Made by a program: the position numbers and the translations under genes
From: Myxococcales bacterium
GTDB taxonomy: Bacteria; Myxococcota; Myxococcia; Myxococcales; Myxococcaceae
DNA length: 64,000 nucleotides
Direction: 5' to 3'
Assembly: GCA_016191815.1 (NCBI GenBank)
Contig: JACPVI010000018.1
Location: forward strand, 1-64,000
Shown: in pieces, positions 49,545 to 58,565 of the stretch
Position numbering within the stretch: position 1 is the stretch's first letter
Layout of the letters: each line of letters begins with the position of its first letter
Notes under the pieces: generated by a model
Databases searched by the model: none
What the model saw: only the letters and a program-made list of their open reading frames with translations
What the model was told of the DNA's origin: nothing

Positions 49545-51503
49545 TCAAAACGGGTCTTCCTTCAAGTCCTCGATCTTCCCGTAAGGGTCTTCTTCCTCGG
49601 CGGCGCCGCGCTTTCGCGCCTTGGCCAGCTTCACCTCCACCCTCCCGTCGTCCGAAGACACCCTCCGGGCCGCCGTCCGGTATCCCTCGAGCTTGAAGCG
49701 GTAGTCCGCGACCGCTCCTTGGGCCAGCTCCACCTCCACCGGGGTGACTCCCACCTTCCGCGGCCCCTCCCACACCGAGGCACCCGGCGGGACGCTCTCC
49801 AGCGAGACGCGCTTCGAGGCAGGCGGAGCAGGCGGTGGCAAAAGGCCCGGCGGAGGAGGGCTTGGCTCCGTCGGGGCCGGCTCCACCACGGCCGGAGCGG
49901 GCGGCGGAGCCTCGGGGACGCTCGCGGGCGCAGGGCTCGGACGCAATAGCCCAGCGCCGAAGTACGCCCCGACGAGCAGCGCCAGCAGCGCGGCGGCGAT
50001 CGCGACAAGGCGCCCCGGACCTCGGCGGAGCGCGCGCGCGTCCACCTCTCCGATTCCGGTGACGGTGGCCGGCCGTGCCGGGGCTGGCTCTCTCTCGCCG
50101 CTGCCTGCGGCCGGGGGCGGAACCGGCGGCGTGGCGATGGCTGCGTGGCCCGAGAATCCGGGCGAAGCCTGCACCGCCTCGGAGACCCCTGCACCCGCCG
50201 GGTGAGCGACGCCGTCGTTCGGAGCCGGAGCGGCGAGGTCAGAGAGCCGGATCGGCGCGGCCGGCTGGCTCGACCGAACGGGCCTGCCGTCCGCTCCGGC
50301 AATTCCCGGAGCCGCCTGCTCGTGCCCGATGGCTGGCGAGGGCAGCGGGAACTGGGTGCGCGGCGCGTCACCTCCCAGCTCTTCAGCCGAGAGCTGCATG
50401 GTGCCGCCCCGCTGCGATGGCGTCCCCGATGCGAAAGGTGGCCGCGAAGGCGTCGCGGCCCGAGCCGGCTGGGCCACGCTCGAGGGCAACGGAGTCAAAA
50501 GCGGCTGACCCTTCGCCCGCACCGCCGGGAGTGTCCCCGGCACCGGGGTGAAGGCCACGCCCAGCCCGAGGGCGGCCATGCAGGAGGCGATCTCTCCCAG
50601 CACCTCGCTCATCGACTGCTGGCGCTCGTCCGGCTTCTTCGAGAGGGCGCGCAGCACCATCCGCTCCAGCGGGGGCGGCAGGCCGAGGTCGGGCCGGCGC
50701 CTGCTCGGAGGCTCCACCGCCTCCGACTGGTGCTTCATCAGGATTGCCACCGGGGTGGTCGCCCGGAAGGGGAGGCTTCCGGTGAGGACCTCGTAGGCGA
50801 GGGCTCCGAAGGAGTAGATGTCCACCCGCAGATCCACCGACGCGGAGTCGATCTGCTCGGGCGCCATGTACTCCGGGGTGCCCATCAAGATGCCGACCCG
50901 GGTGAGCCTCGCTCCTCCGGGGGCCGCGGAGACCTTGGAGATGCCGAAGTCGAGCACCTTGGCCAGCTCGCTGCCGTCGTCCCGCCGGGTGACGATGACG
51001 TTGTCCGGCTTGAGGTCGCGGTGGACGATGCCCCGGGAGTGCGCCGCCCCGAGCGCCCGGCAGATCTGCGCGAGGAGCGGCAAGGCCCTCGGGGGCGGAA
51101 GCGCGCCCTGCTCCCGGAGGAGGTCGGTGAGGCTTTGCCCGTCGATGTACTCCATCACGAAGTACAGCGCGCCCCCGGGCGAGCGGCCGAAGTCGATGAC
51201 GTCGACGATGTTCTCCTGTCCGATGCGGCTGGCGGCGACCGCCTCCTGCTGGAAGCGCCGCACCTGCTCCTCCTCGCGGGTCAGCTCCGGCCTCAGCACC
51301 TTCACCGCCAGCTTCTTCCCCAGCACCACGTGCTCCGCGAGGTACACCGTGCCCATGCCGCCCTCCCCCAGCTTGGAGAGGATCCGGTAGCGCTCGCCGA
51401 GCACCTGGCCGATTGGATCCGCCCCCGCAAGCGGCGTCCCGTCGATCGGGCACTCGGTGGCCGCGTCATCGACGGCGAGGCGACACGTTGGGCAAGTGGC
51501 CAT
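49545..51503 (-). CDS. Ser/Thr protein kinase with N-terminal zinc ribbon and PEGA tail
   Basis: 652 residues from ATG 51503 (a GTG five codons upstream is possible). A short zinc-ribbon-like start (ATCPTCRLAVDD, ECPIDGTPL) precedes the kinase domain: KLGEGGMGTVYLAEH, lysine in KLAVKVLRPEL, HRDLKPDNVI and DFGISKV. A long proline-rich linker with repeated TPxxP elements leads to a membrane helix (VAIAAALLALLVGAYFGAG) and a PEGA-like domain (VSLESVPPGASVWEGPRKVG). The C-terminus ends DLKEDPF, much like the kinase at 54532. Divergent from a FHA-GAF cyclase gene, 53 bases away, so the two may share control. Confidence 0.9.
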   Translation of the reverse strand: MATCPTCRLAVDDAATECPIDGTPLAGADPIGQVLGERYRILSKLGEGGMGTVYLAEHVVLGKKLAVKVLRPELTREEEQVRRFQQEAVAASRIGQENIVDVIDFGRSPGGALYFVMEYIDGQSLTDLLREQGALPPPRALPLLAQICRALGAAHSRGIVHRDLKPDNVIVTRRDDGSELAKVLDFGISKVSAAPGGARLTRVGILMGTPEYMAPEQIDSASVDLRVDIYSFGALAYEVLTGSLPFRATTPVAILMKHQSEAVEPPSRRRPDLGLPPPLERMVLRALSKKPDERQQSMSEVLGEIASCMAALGLGVAFTPVPGTLPAVRAKGQPLLTPLPSSVAQPARAATPSRPPFASGTPSQRGGTMQLSAEELGGDAPRTQFPLPSPAIGHEQAAPGIAGADGRPVRSSQPAAPIRLSDLAAPAPNDGVAHPAGAGVSEAVQASPGFSGHAAIATPPVPPPAAGSGEREPAPARPATVTGIGEVDARALRRGPGRLVAIAAALLALLVGAYFGAGLLRPSPAPASVPEAPPPAPAVVEPAPTEPSPPPPGLLPPPAPPASKRVSLESVPPGASVWEGPRKVGVTPVEVELAQGAVADYRFKLEGYRTAARRVSSDDGRVEVKLAKARKRGAAEEEDPYGKIEDLKEDPF

Positions 51504-51556
51504 GCTCGCTCGGGCCACGCTACCATACGGAGATGCGGCCGGAGCGCGGCTGAGGA

Positions 51557-53125
51557 ATGGGCGAGCTCTTCGTCTCCAACGGGATCTGCGCCGGCACGGT
51601 CTTCACGCTGCCGCCCGAGCCTTTGACCATCGGCCGCACGCCCGGCTGCCAGGTGCAGATCGCCGACCCGTGGATCTCCAGCGTCCACGCGCGGATCGAG
51701 CCCCGCGGAGCTCAGGTCTGGGTGGTGGACCTCCAGAGCAGCAACGGGACCTTCGTGGACGGCGCGCGGATAGAGGAGGCCCCTCTCTCCCACGGCCGGC
51801 AGCTCAGGTTCGGCCGCACCTCGGCGGAGTACCGGGACGAAAAGCCTGCCTCGCTCGAGGTGCTCAAGCAGGCCGGAACGCTGTGCCGCCCCTTGAACGA
51901 GCTCTTGGTCGCCCCGCCCGCTCCTGCGCCTGCCAGCGACACCTTGCGGGGCACCGGGGCGGCCGAGGCCCTCGCCCTGGCCCGCCGGCAGGTGGCGGTG
52001 CTCAACGACATCGGCAAGGCGCTGGTGGACGCGGCCGAGCTGGACGCCTGCCTGGCGAAGATCCTCTCCACGGTGGCCCGCGCGGTGCGGGCGGAGCGGG
52101 CGTGCCTTTTGCTCATGGACGAGCATGGCGCCTGGGTGCCGCGGATCTCGGAGCCGGCCGACCGCCCGCCGCGGCTGTCCACCGCGCTCATCGAGGCGGC
52201 GGCGCGAAGCCGCGCCGGCCTGGTGACGCTGGACGCCCAGCAGGACCTCCGCTTCGCCGCCAGCCGCTCGGTGATCGCGCAAGGAATCCGCTCCTGCCTG
52301 TGCGCGCCCATCTGGGCGGAGAACCGCGTGCTCGGGATGCTGGTGCTGGACCGCGGAATGGTGGACGCCTTCACCGCCGACGACCTCGAGCTGGCGACGG
52401 TGGTGGGCTACCAGGCGGCGCTGGCGATCGAGCGGGCGCGCTTCCTCGACCGCGCCCGCGAGGTGGAGGCGCAGCGGAAGCGGCTGCTCCGGCACTTCTC
52501 GCCCGACGTGGCTGGCCTCATCCTCTCGGCGGAGCAGCAAGAGGCGGACCCGCTCGAGGCGAAGGTCCGCGACGACGTGACGGTGCTCTTCTCGGACGTG
52601 AAGGGGTTCACCTCGCTCACCGAGCGCCTGGAGCCTTTGGAGCTGGCCGGGCTGCTCCGCGAGTACTTCCGCTCGATGGCGGAGGCGATCTTCGAAGAGC
52701 GGGGCACCCTGGACAAGTTCATCGGCGATGGGCTGATGGCCATCTTCGGGGCGCCGGTGCCCCAATCCGACGGGGCGCAGCGTGCCGTCCGCTGCGCGCT
52801 GGCGATGCTGGGGAGGCTCTCCGCGCTCAACGCCTCCCTCTCGGAGGACCGGCGGTTCTCGGTGCGGATCGGCATCAACACCGGCTGGGTGATCGCCGGG
52901 AACGTCGGCTCGCCGGATCGGCTGGAGTTCACCGTGCTGGGGGACACCGTCAACACCGCCGCGAGGCTCGAGTCGATCGCCGAGCCGAACTGCGTCTACG
53001 TCGGCCGGACCACCTACGAGCTGACGCGGCACGCCTTCGACTTCGAGCCGCTCGGCACTCGCCAAGTCAAAGGCAAGGCCGTGGCGGTCGAGGTCTTCAA
53101 GGCGCGGGGCCCGCTCGGGGCATAG
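51557..53125 (+). CDS. FHA-GAF class III nucleotide cyclase
   Basis: 522 residues. FHA domain at about 20-95 (LTIGRTPGCQVQIADPWISS, then SNGTFVDGARI) binds phosphothreonine. GAF domain at about 145-300. The class III cyclase domain at 340-515 has metal aspartates in VTVLFSDVKGFTSLTER and DKFIGDGLMAIFGAP, and VLGDTVNTAARLESIAE. Lysine in DKFIG and the Asp/Thr of GDTVN favour ATP, so cyclic AMP is the likely product. The FHA domain fits control by a Ser/Thr kinase such as the one encoded divergently next door, though no link is proven. Confidence 0.92.
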   Translation: MGELFVSNGICAGTVFTLPPEPLTIGRTPGCQVQIADPWISSVHARIEPRGAQVWVVDLQSSNGTFVDGARIEEAPLSHGRQLRFGRTSAEYRDEKPASLEVLKQAGTLCRPLNELLVAPPAPAPASDTLRGTGAAEALALARRQVAVLNDIGKALVDAAELDACLAKILSTVARAVRAERACLLLMDEHGAWVPRISEPADRPPRLSTALIEAAARSRAGLVTLDAQQDLRFAASRSVIAQGIRSCLCAPIWAENRVLGMLVLDRGMVDAFTADDLELATVVGYQAALAIERARFLDRAREVEAQRKRLLRHFSPDVAGLILSAEQQEADPLEAKVRDDVTVLFSDVKGFTSLTERLEPLELAGLLREYFRSMAEAIFEERGTLDKFIGDGLMAIFGAPVPQSDGAQRAVRCALAMLGRLSALNASLSEDRRFSVRIGINTGWVIAGNVGSPDRLEFTVLGDTVNTAARLESIAEPNCVYVGRTTYELTRHAFDFEPLGTRQVKGKAVAVEVFKARGPLGA

Positions 53126-53150
53126 CCACCGGGCCCGGCCGGCCGCACAG

Positions 53151-53597
53151 TCAGAGGGCGGACGCCGGTTCGACGATCTCGATCAGCCCTGCGAATCGAG
53201 CGAAGTGCGATGGGTTCGAAGTGATCAGCACCCGGACGCGGTGAACCTGCATGGTGGCGACCAGAAGCGCATCGTGAATGCTCTTCCCTTCGCAGCGCGC
53301 CGACTTCAACAGCGAAAGCAGCGCCGGCAACAGCGGACGTTCCTCGGGGAGCAGGCGCGCCACCCGCCGGTACTCCTGGAGGTTGGCGATGGCGTCGTCC
53401 AGCCCCAACCCTAGGCCGTTGGCGGCGATCGGGCGTGTCGCGACCGCCAGATACTCGCGCGCCACCTGTGCGCTGATCAGCAGCCCGGTGCCACGCTCGA
53501 GCAGATCGAGCACCACTCGGTGACGCGGCCGCTTCGTGTCCGTGGCGTCAACGAGGACGTTGGTGTCGAGGAGCGCCCTACCGCCCTTCGTCCCCAT
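53151..53597 (-). CDS. PIN-domain toxin (FitB/VapC type)
   Basis: 148 residues. PIN residues: Asp11 (ALLDTNVLVDATD), Glu48 (ISAQVAREYLAV), Asp of SIHDALLVATMQ and the asparagine/serine pair of ITSNPSHFARF at the fourth position, where Asp is more usual. It should be an Mg-dependent RNase. The gene overlaps its antitoxin by 20 bases, with the antitoxin upstream. Downstream it is convergent with the cyclase gene. Confidence 0.85.
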   Translation of the reverse strand: MGTKGGRALLDTNVLVDATDTKRPRHRVVLDLLERGTGLLISAQVAREYLAVATRPIAANGLGLGLDDAIANLQEYRRVARLLPEERPLLPALLSLLKSARCEGKSIHDALLVATMQVHRVRVLITSNPSHFARFAGLIEIVEPASAL

Positions 53598-53811
53598 AGA
53601 TTTCCTCGCGCCCGAACTTCGAGGTCGAACCGACCGCGACGGTCTTGAGCCTCAGCCGGAGCGTCTTCCGCTTCACTGTGCGAGTGCCGAAGGCGAGCCG
53701 CTCCAGAACGGCGCGCAGCTCCCCCTCGAGACTTCGATGGTGCGCCTCCGCCCGCCGCTTCAGCGCCTCGATGACTGCGTCATCGACGTTCCGAATGTGG
53801 AGTGCAGGCAT
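53578..53811 (-). CDS. FitA-like ribbon-helix-helix antitoxin
   Basis: 77 residues. N-terminal ribbon-helix-helix (MPALHIRNVDDAVIEAL) with KRRAEAHHRSLEGELRAVLE as the second helix, as in FitA/Arc-type antitoxins. The C-terminal tail (RLKTVAVGSTSKFGREEIYG) would bind the PIN toxin. The final 20 bases overlap the toxin gene in another frame. The ATG coincides with the predicted transcription start, so this may be a leaderless message. Confidence 0.85.
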   Translation of the reverse strand: MPALHIRNVDDAVIEALKRRAEAHHRSLEGELRAVLERLAFGTRTVKRKTLRLRLKTVAVGSTSKFGREEIYGDEGR

Positions 53812-53817
53812 ACCAAA

Positions 53818-53846
53818 ATGCTAGCGAAGCATGACGGACCCCACAA
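53818..53846 (-). promoter_or_regulatory. Promoter and operator of the FitAB-like pair
   Basis: Read on the minus strand, TTGTGG (53846-53841) and TAGCAT (53823-53818) are 17 bases apart. The inverted repeat ATGCT-AGCGA-AGCAT (53818-53832) covers the -10. The start codon at 53811 lies where transcription should begin. Confidence 0.45.
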
Positions 53847-53890
53847 GGGCCGAGCCTGTCTCACGGCCAGCCTGGCAGAGCCGCGAGCGC

Positions 53891-54478
53891 CTACCCGCCG
53901 GCGCGCTTCTTCGCCTCGAGCAGCTCCTCGCCTTTGACGAGCTGCTTCCTCACCAGCACGTCCACCAGCGCCCGGAGCGCCTTCTGGGTGTTGTCCACGC
54001 TGGTCCTCAGCGCCGAGAGCTGTTGCTCCACCGAGCCAAGCGGCGGAGGTGGCAACGGCGGCGCCGCTCCGGGCGTCGCCCCTCCCATCTTCGCCCGAAG
54101 CTCCTGGAGCACCTCGGCGCCCGCCCCGGGGGTGAGCGTCTTGCCGGCGCGGTCGACCAGCTTGAACTCCTCCACCTCCGAGAGCGACGGCGGCTCCTGG
54201 GCCGGCTCCAGCTCCACCTCCACCCCGTGATAGTGCCGGCGGATGGCCCGCTGGATGACCCCCTCCCCCGCCACGAACGGCTTCACCCGGCAGCGGCTGC
54301 GGGCCGCCACCATGTCGACGGTCTCGAGGTCGGTAGGATCCGCCATCGCCAGCGCCTTCCCCAGCCGGCTGCCCCACTGCTCCACCTGGCCCAGAGCCGA
54401 GCTGAGCTGGAGCTGGTCCACCACTCCCGCCCGAAGGAGAATCTGCCCGAGCTTCTGGATCCGCGGAGGCATCGCCAT
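53891..54478 (-). CDS. GspE N-terminal-like protein with C-terminal helices
   Basis: 195 residues from ATG 54478 (ATG 54472 has the better purine-rich spacing). The N-terminal half resembles the MshEN/T2SSE_N domain found at the front of type II secretion and pilus ATPases: RIQKLGQILLRAGVVDQLQL, then WGSRLGKALAM and VDMVAARSRCRVKPF. No ATPase domain follows. A proline-rich linker precedes a helical tail with QQLSALRTSVDNTQKALRAL, likely coiled coil. Isolated domains of this kind can bind c-di-GMP; here that is only inference. Divergent from a kinase gene. Confidence 0.6.
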   Translation of the reverse strand: MAMPPRIQKLGQILLRAGVVDQLQLSSALGQVEQWGSRLGKALAMADPTDLETVDMVAARSRCRVKPFVAGEGVIQRAIRRHYHGVEVELEPAQEPPSLSEVEEFKLVDRAGKTLTPGAGAEVLQELRAKMGGATPGAAPPLPPPPLGSVEQQLSALRTSVDNTQKALRALVDVLVRKQLVKGEELLEAKKRAGG

Positions 54479-54531
54479 TTCCGCGGCAGCTTGACAGCCG
54501 AGTGTGTGCCCGGCAACTGTGAGAGCATCGA

Positions 54532-56061
54532 ATGGTCGACCGCGAACCACCCGCGCCGGGCGCGGCCAAGACCAGCGCCGACCCGCTCGTGGGAAAGGTC
54601 CTCAACGGGCGCTTCACCATCCTCGAGCCTTTGGGCAGCGGAGGGATGGGCCGCGTCTACAAGGCCCTCCAGGCGCCTTTGGACCGGCTGGTGGCGCTCA
54701 AAGTGCTCAATCCCTCCTACGGCGGCGATCGCGACCCGGGCTTCCAGAGGCGCTTCTTCCTCGAGGCGTCGCTGACCTCCAAGCTCCACCACCCCAACAC
54801 CATCAGCATCCACGACTACGGGCGCACCGAGGACGGCATCTATTACATCGCCATGGAGTACGTGGAGGGGCAGACCCTCGCCCAGCTGCTCTCCCAGCAG
54901 GGCGCCCTCCCCTGGCAGCGCGCCCTGCACATCGCGCAGCAGATCTGCCGCTCGCTGCGAGAGGCGCACCGGCTCGGCATCGTCCACCGAGACCTCAAGC
55001 CCGCCAACGTGATGATCCTCAGCGAGGAGACCGAGCACGACATCGTCAAGGTGCTCGACTTCGGGCTGGTGAAGCCCTTCCTCTCCGACGCGCCCAAAGG
55101 GCCGGAGGACACCGAGCTGACCCAGGCGGGAGTGCTGCTCGGATCGCCGCTGTACATGGCCCCCGAGCAGGCCAAGCACCGGAGCGATCCCAGGAGCGAC
55201 GTCTACTCCCTGGGCGTGCTGACCTTCCAGATGATGGCCGGCCGCCCGCCGTTTCAGGGCAAGGAGTCGATCGAGGTCATCGTCAAGCACATCCGAGAGA
55301 TGCCGCCCTCCCTGCGCTCGCTCCGGCCGGAGGTGCCATCGGAGGTCGCCGGCCTGGTGATGCGGTGCCTGGAGAAGGACCCGGACAAGCGCTTGCAGTC
55401 GATGGATGAGCTCTTGGAGGGGATGCGGCAGGCTGCCGCGGCGCTGGGGATGTCGGGGGCCTTCAGCAGCCCTCGCTCGCTGGCGACCAGCGCGGCGGGG
55501 AAGCTTCCCAGCGGGGAGGCCCCGCGGCCACCGCCGCGCGAGTCGGTCACCCGCGCCGAGGCAGGCGCCCGGCCGAGGTCAAGGGCGAAGCTGTGGGCCG
55601 GCGCGGTGTTCGGCGCGTCCGTCGCCGCCGGCTTGGTGGTGATCGCCCTGGTCGCCCGAGAGCAGCCACCCGAGCCGCCGGAAGTCGTCCACCCGCCCCA
55701 CCCAACTCCGCCCGCGCCCACCCCGCCCCGAGAGCAGTCGCCCCCTCCCGCCCCGGCGGCGGTGGTGTTCCGCATCTCCAGCACGCCCGTGGGCGCCCGC
55801 GTCTCCCACCAGGGGAGGGAGCTGGGCCAGACTCCGCTCGCGCTCGAGATGGCGCCCACGAGCGACGGCTCCGCCTCCGCCCGGCTCACCTTCACCCTGG
55901 AAGGACACGAACCGCTCTCCGTCGAGGCCTCCGGCCGCGGTCCGGAGGTCGAGGTGCACCCCACCCTGGTGAGGAAGAAGCCTTCGCGCCCGAGCCGGCC
56001 TGGCCGGCCCAAGGAAAAGGCGTCCCCGCCGGACGGCTACAAGGAGGACCCATACCAGTGA
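54532..56061 (+). CDS. Ser/Thr protein kinase with PEGA tail, coupled to a TonB-receptor gene
   Basis: 509 residues. Kinase domain about 25-290: LGSGGMGRVYKALQ, VALKVLNPSY, HRDLKPANVM and DFGLVKPF, with YMAPEQAKHRSDPRSDVYSL completing the activation segment. After a linker rich in Pro/Ser a membrane helix (AVFGASVAAGLVVIALVA near residue 365) leads to a PEGA domain (STPVGARVSHQGRELGQTPL). It ends YKEDPYQ, whose AAGGAGG codons also form the ribosome-binding site for the next gene; stop and GTG overlap (GTGA). It is first in a kinase/TonB-receptor/lipoprotein operon. Confidence 0.9.
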   Translation: MVDREPPAPGAAKTSADPLVGKVLNGRFTILEPLGSGGMGRVYKALQAPLDRLVALKVLNPSYGGDRDPGFQRRFFLEASLTSKLHHPNTISIHDYGRTEDGIYYIAMEYVEGQTLAQLLSQQGALPWQRALHIAQQICRSLREAHRLGIVHRDLKPANVMILSEETEHDIVKVLDFGLVKPFLSDAPKGPEDTELTQAGVLLGSPLYMAPEQAKHRSDPRSDVYSLGVLTFQMMAGRPPFQGKESIEVIVKHIREMPPSLRSLRPEVPSEVAGLVMRCLEKDPDKRLQSMDELLEGMRQAAAALGMSGAFSSPRSLATSAAGKLPSGEAPRPPPRESVTRAEAGARPRSRAKLWAGAVFGASVAAGLVVIALVAREQPPEPPEVVHPPHPTPPAPTPPREQSPPPAPAAVVFRISSTPVGARVSHQGRELGQTPLALEMAPTSDGSASARLTFTLEGHEPLSVEASGRGPEVEVHPTLVRKKPSRPSRPGRPKEKASPPDGYKEDPYQ

Positions 56062-58565
56062 ACGCCACTAGCCATCCCCTCTCCCGCGCGCGAGCGAGGG
56101 TCGGGGTGAGGGCCGCCCTTCTCGCGCTTTTGCTCTTCCCCCTCGCCGCCCTGGCCGACGCGCGCGTGGAGGCACGCCGGCATTTCCGGGCGGGAATGGC
56201 GCTCATCCAGAAAGGAGAGCTGGAACTAGGCGTCGAGGAGTTGAAGGAGGCGTACTCCATCAAGCCCCACCCCAACGTGCTCTTCAACATCGCCCGCGCG
56301 TACGAGGGCTCCGGCAAGGTTTTGGAGGCGCTGGGCTACTACCGGCGGTACCTCGACTTCTCTCCGCCGGACGCCGCGACGGTGGAGCCGACGGTGGTCC
56401 GGCTCGAGGCCAGCCTGCCTCGCCCAAGCGCGATAGAGAGGCCCGCCCAGCCAACCCCCGCGCCTTTGGCCTCGGTCGACGAGGAGACGCTCCGCAAGCT
56501 CTCGGTGCTGGCCGCGCGGCTGGAGAGCGCGGTGGAGCGGGCGGAGAGGGCCGCGGCGCCGCCTCCGCCTCCGCCCGAGCCCGCCGCCGAGTTGGTCGCC
56601 GACGAGGTGGAGGAGGGCGTGCCCTACGAGGAGACGGTGGTCACCGCCTCGAGGCGGGCGCAGTCGACCCTCGAGGCGCCCAACGCCACCACCATCATCA
56701 CCGCGGAGGAGATCCGCCTCTCCGGCGCGCACACCCTCCCCGAGCTGCTCAGGCGGGTGCCGGGAGCGGAGGTGGCGGAGATGGGCCTCGGCAGCGCCAA
56801 CGTCTCGTTCCGCGGCTTCAACCAGCGCATCGCCAACAAGGTGCTCGTGCTCGTCGACGGCCGCACCGAGTATCAGGACTTCCTCGGCATCACCCTGTGG
56901 CCGGCGATGCCGGTGGGCCTCGACGAGGTCGAGCGCATCGAGGTCATCCGCGGGCCGGGCTCGGCCCTCTACGGCGCCAACGCGATGCTGGGGGTGATCA
57001 ACCTGATCACCCGCTCGCCGGGGACCGGCCCTGCCGCCGAGTTCCACGGGGCGATCGGCAACGGAGACGCCGCCTCGGGCTCATTCGTCGCCTCAGGCGG
57101 GCAACACACCGTGCGGTACCGCGCCTCGGTGGGGTACCAGCAGGCCGACAAGTGGAGCCGCGATTACGCCGACGGCAGGCCGGACGTGGCGGCGCAGACC
57201 TTCGATCCGGCGCTGGCCCTGAGGAGCGCCCGCGGCAACCTCACCACCCACTACGCCCTCTCACGAGACTTCTCGGTCAGCGCCTCCGCGGGGGTGAATC
57301 GGCTCTTCACCGAGATCTACCCCATCGGAGTGTTGAGAAACTTCTTCATCGACGGGCTGGGCGGCTATGCCAAGGCGGACCTGAACGCGGGGCCGGCGAA
57401 GCTGCGCTTCTTCTGGAACCACCTGTCGGCTTCGGCCGGGCCGCAGTACGCGCCCATCGGCCAGCGCTCGCTCGCCACCCATCTGGAGTCGAACGTCTTC
57501 GACGGGGAGCTGGTCTTCGGGCGCGAATTTTCGCTCCTCGGGGTCCATCGGCTGGATGCGGGCGCTTCGGCGCGGCTCAAGCGGCTGAGCTGGGACTACA
57601 TGGCCGGCCTCAAGTCCGAGCTGCACGCGGCGGCCTTCGTCCAGGACGAGTGGCGCTTGGCCGCGCCGATCCGGGTGGTGGCCTCCTACCGCATCGATCG
57701 CCATCCGCTCCTCTCGGCTGGGCAGCCCGGCTACGCGCAGTCGCCGCGGGTGTCGCTCTGGTGGGCTCCCGCGGAGGGGCACGCCTTGCGCGCCACCGCC
57801 GCCACCGCCTTCCGCGAGCCCACCTTCCTCGAGAGCTACACCGACGTCCGGGTCCCGCTTCCCGGCATCAACGGCGGCTCCGCGCTCACCCAGGGCAACA
57901 CCACCCTCCGGGCGGAGCGCCTGGTGGCCTACGAACTGGGCTACCGCGGCGAGCAGGTGCAGCTCGGCCTCGATTGGGATTTCGCCCTCTACCAGCACGA
58001 CGTGACCGATCTGATCAGCCTGACCGCCCCGGCCCGGCTACCGCCCGAGAAAGCCTGGGACGAGAGCACCGGCACCTTCCTCCTCGGAAGGTCGACCTTC
58101 GCCAACGAGGCGGCGGCCTACACCGCCCGCGGCGCCGAGGTGGGCCTCAAGTACACCCCGGTCGATCGGCTGGACCTCAAGGCCTCCGCCGCCCTCCAGG
58201 GAATCAGCTCGGCCGCCGCCCTGGCGACCTGTGGCCCCTGCACCCAGGCACCGGCGCTCAAGCTGTTCGGCGGCGTCTCCTACCGAAGCCGCGCCGACCT
58301 GGACCTCTCTTTCGATGCTTCCTACACCTCACCCACGGTCTGGGTGGAGCGCGAGCCGGCGCCCTCGGACCCGACGCAGATCGCCGCGCTGGAAAACCCG
58401 CTCCCCGGCTACGCGGTGCTCAACGCCCGGGTCGGCTACCACCTCTGGGGAGACCGGGCCACCCTCGCCCTGGTGGGCACTCACCTCGGGGCGGCCCACG
58501 CCGAGCACCCCTTTGGAAACCTGATCGAGCGGCGCGTCCTCGCGACGGTGGCGGTGGTGCCATGA
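56058..58565 (+). CDS. TonB-dependent receptor with N-terminal TPR
   Basis: 835 residues from GTG 56058, which has AAGGAGG ten bases upstream; GTG 56106 is a weaker alternative. Signal peptide LLALLLFPLAALAD. Residues about 35-100 are TPR-like (RRHFRAGMALIQKGELELGV, VLFNIARAYEGSGKVLEALG). The receptor begins with EETVVTASRRAQ and the plug domain (ITAEEIRLSGAHTLPELLRR, VEVIRGPGSALYGANAMLGV, split accordingly); the remainder is a 22-strand-type barrel ending LATVAVVP. It would import a ligand using TonB energy. Fusion to a TPR is uncommon, and the gene overlaps both its neighbours. Confidence 0.88.
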   Translation: MNATSHPLSRARARVGVRAALLALLLFPLAALADARVEARRHFRAGMALIQKGELELGVEELKEAYSIKPHPNVLFNIARAYEGSGKVLEALGYYRRYLDFSPPDAATVEPTVVRLEASLPRPSAIERPAQPTPAPLASVDEETLRKLSVLAARLESAVERAERAAAPPPPPPEPAAELVADEVEEGVPYEETVVTASRRAQSTLEAPNATTIITAEEIRLSGAHTLPELLRRVPGAEVAEMGLGSANVSFRGFNQRIANKVLVLVDGRTEYQDFLGITLWPAMPVGLDEVERIEVIRGPGSALYGANAMLGVINLITRSPGTGPAAEFHGAIGNGDAASGSFVASGGQHTVRYRASVGYQQADKWSRDYADGRPDVAAQTFDPALALRSARGNLTTHYALSRDFSVSASAGVNRLFTEIYPIGVLRNFFIDGLGGYAKADLNAGPAKLRFFWNHLSASAGPQYAPIGQRSLATHLESNVFDGELVFGREFSLLGVHRLDAGASARLKRLSWDYMAGLKSELHAAAFVQDEWRLAAPIRVVASYRIDRHPLLSAGQPGYAQSPRVSLWWAPAEGHALRATAATAFREPTFLESYTDVRVPLPGINGGSALTQGNTTLRAERLVAYELGYRGEQVQLGLDWDFALYQHDVTDLISLTAPARLPPEKAWDESTGTFLLGRSTFANEAAAYTARGAEVGLKYTPVDRLDLKASAALQGISSAAALATCGPCTQAPALKLFGGVSYRSRADLDLSFDASYTSPTVWVEREPAPSDPTQIAALENPLPGYAVLNARVGYHLWGDRATLALVGTHLGAAHAEHPFGNLIERRVLATVAVVP
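56076..56112. repeat. Intergenic-type palindrome inside the TonB-receptor gene, copy 2
   Basis: CCCCTCTCCC...GAGGGTCGGGGTGAGGG matches the element at 36198-36232 and the common proteobacterial intergenic repeat. Here it is translated, giving the receptor's N-terminal residues HPLSRARARVGVR ahead of the hydrophobic signal core. Confidence 0.6.
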
